Shown here: piece after piece, positions 63,619-64,000 of the stretch
Layout of the letters: each line of letters begins with the position of its first letter
How positions within the stretch are numbered: position 1 is the stretch's first letter
Source: Streptomyces globosus
GTDB lineage: Bacteria > Actinomycetota > Actinomycetes > Streptomycetales > Streptomycetaceae
DNA: 64,000 nt
Direction: 5' to 3'
Assembly: GCF_003325375.1 (NCBI RefSeq)
Contig: NZ_CP030862.1
Location: 5,957,501 to 6,021,500, forward strand
The notes under the pieces: generated by a model
Databases searched by the model: none
Told to the model about the DNA's origin: nothing
Seen by the model: the letters and a program-made list of their open reading frames with translations, nothing else
Made by a program: the position numbers and the translations under genes

Positions 63619-64000
63619 GCCTGTCCGCCGTACGGTACGTGCTCACCGCCGGGACGTGGCAACTCTGGCACATCATCCGCCCCGCCCGGCGCGAGGGTCG
63701 GCCGGGTGCCCCCTCGACCCCGAGCCGCCCGTTTTCCCCCGTATCAACCGATAGGAAAGGAAGAGCGGAGGAAGAGCCGAATTCGCCGTCAAGGGAGGTA
63801 AGTTCCCGACGGCACCCAAGGTCGTAGGACGCCCCGGAATCCCCTGCGGTTCCCCACACGTCCCGCAGATCACGAGAGTCCCGACGCTCCCGCGACCTCC
63901 CGGATCCGCGGCGCCCGGCACGCCGGCCCGGGGCGCCGCGCACACCCCCGGCGCGGGCCGCCCGCTGCACCCCGTACGGCACCCCGGGCCGCCCTCCTCA
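63619..64000. other. Region upstream of the dehydrogenase operon
   Basis: 382 nt to the window edge. No protein-like frame. About 63720-63790 is AT-richer and may hold the operon promoter; nothing firm can be identified. Confidence 0.5.

Overview
The window is very GC-rich actinobacterial DNA with strong third-position G/C bias, GTG starts, class E sortase-type wall anchoring, an SsgA-like sporulation protein, DasR-type operators and two PTS N-acetylglucosamine permeases. This fits a Streptomyces chromosome, most likely the core region. From memory, the order rph - nagF - nagE1 - nagE2 ... cysM - cysO ... clpS - pncB - pncA ... ssgG ... hppD resembles the SCO29xx region of S. coelicolor; that could not be checked here.

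Layout. 0-5 kb: the end of an ALF-repeat surface protein with an LASTG sorting signal, a fumarylacetoacetase-family enzyme, a YidC homologue, a small membrane protein, a sortase interrupted by an in-frame TAG, and a SEC-C protein. 5-7.5 kb: a MrcB-type restriction nuclease and an AbiEi-like/DUF559-like protein, a possible small defence locus. 7.6-14.3 kb: acetyltransferase, small membrane proteins, DUF445 and DUF1707 proteins, and a three-gene ABC exporter. 14.4-21 kb: class A penicillin-binding protein, an SMR guanidinium exporter behind a guanidine-III riboswitch, a GroES-like protein, Bcp peroxiredoxin, tRNA-Leu, RdgB, a lipoprotein and RNase PH. 21-25 kb: the GlcNAc PTS genes with three DasR-type sites. 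25-28.4 kb: an MBL hydrolase, a membrane-anchored PemK-like protein, DUF488, and a cysteine locus (Mec, leader peptide, CysO, CysM). 28.4-33.7 kb: amino-acid permease, DUF2017, ClpS, and NAD salvage (pncB, pncA). 33.7-39.2 kb: a secreted M6 protease and two RDD proteins. 39.4-48.7 kb: SsgG, a GlcD-type oxidase, a TPR protein, HppD, an AsnC regulator, an HTH regulator with an MFS pump, an S16 protease and an IclR regulator. 49-54.2 kb: a DEAD/DEAH helicase, a 1.1 kb gene-free region with two inverted copies of a long palindromic element, a Fic/Doc toxin-antitoxin pair and an MFS pump. 54.4-57.8 kb: tRNA-Cys followed by a three-gene type VII secretion-like cluster. 57.9-63.6 kb: a xanthine-dehydrogenase-type FAD / FeS / Mo operon.

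Functional threads. The NAD genes sit behind a 27-bp palindrome and a leaderless promoter. The cysteine genes pair the carrier CysO, whose C-terminus reads GGAA rather than GG, with the JAMM protease Mec and a cysteine-containing leader peptide. At least ten genes show TANNNT ending 6-7 nt before the start codon, the signature of leaderless mRNAs. The most unusual points are the nonsense-interrupted sortase near a probable substrate, the paired palindromic elements, the dehydrogenase FeS subunit with a roughly 580-residue His/Pro-rich extension, and its Mo partner, where the usual GVGE-type motif reads AASA.
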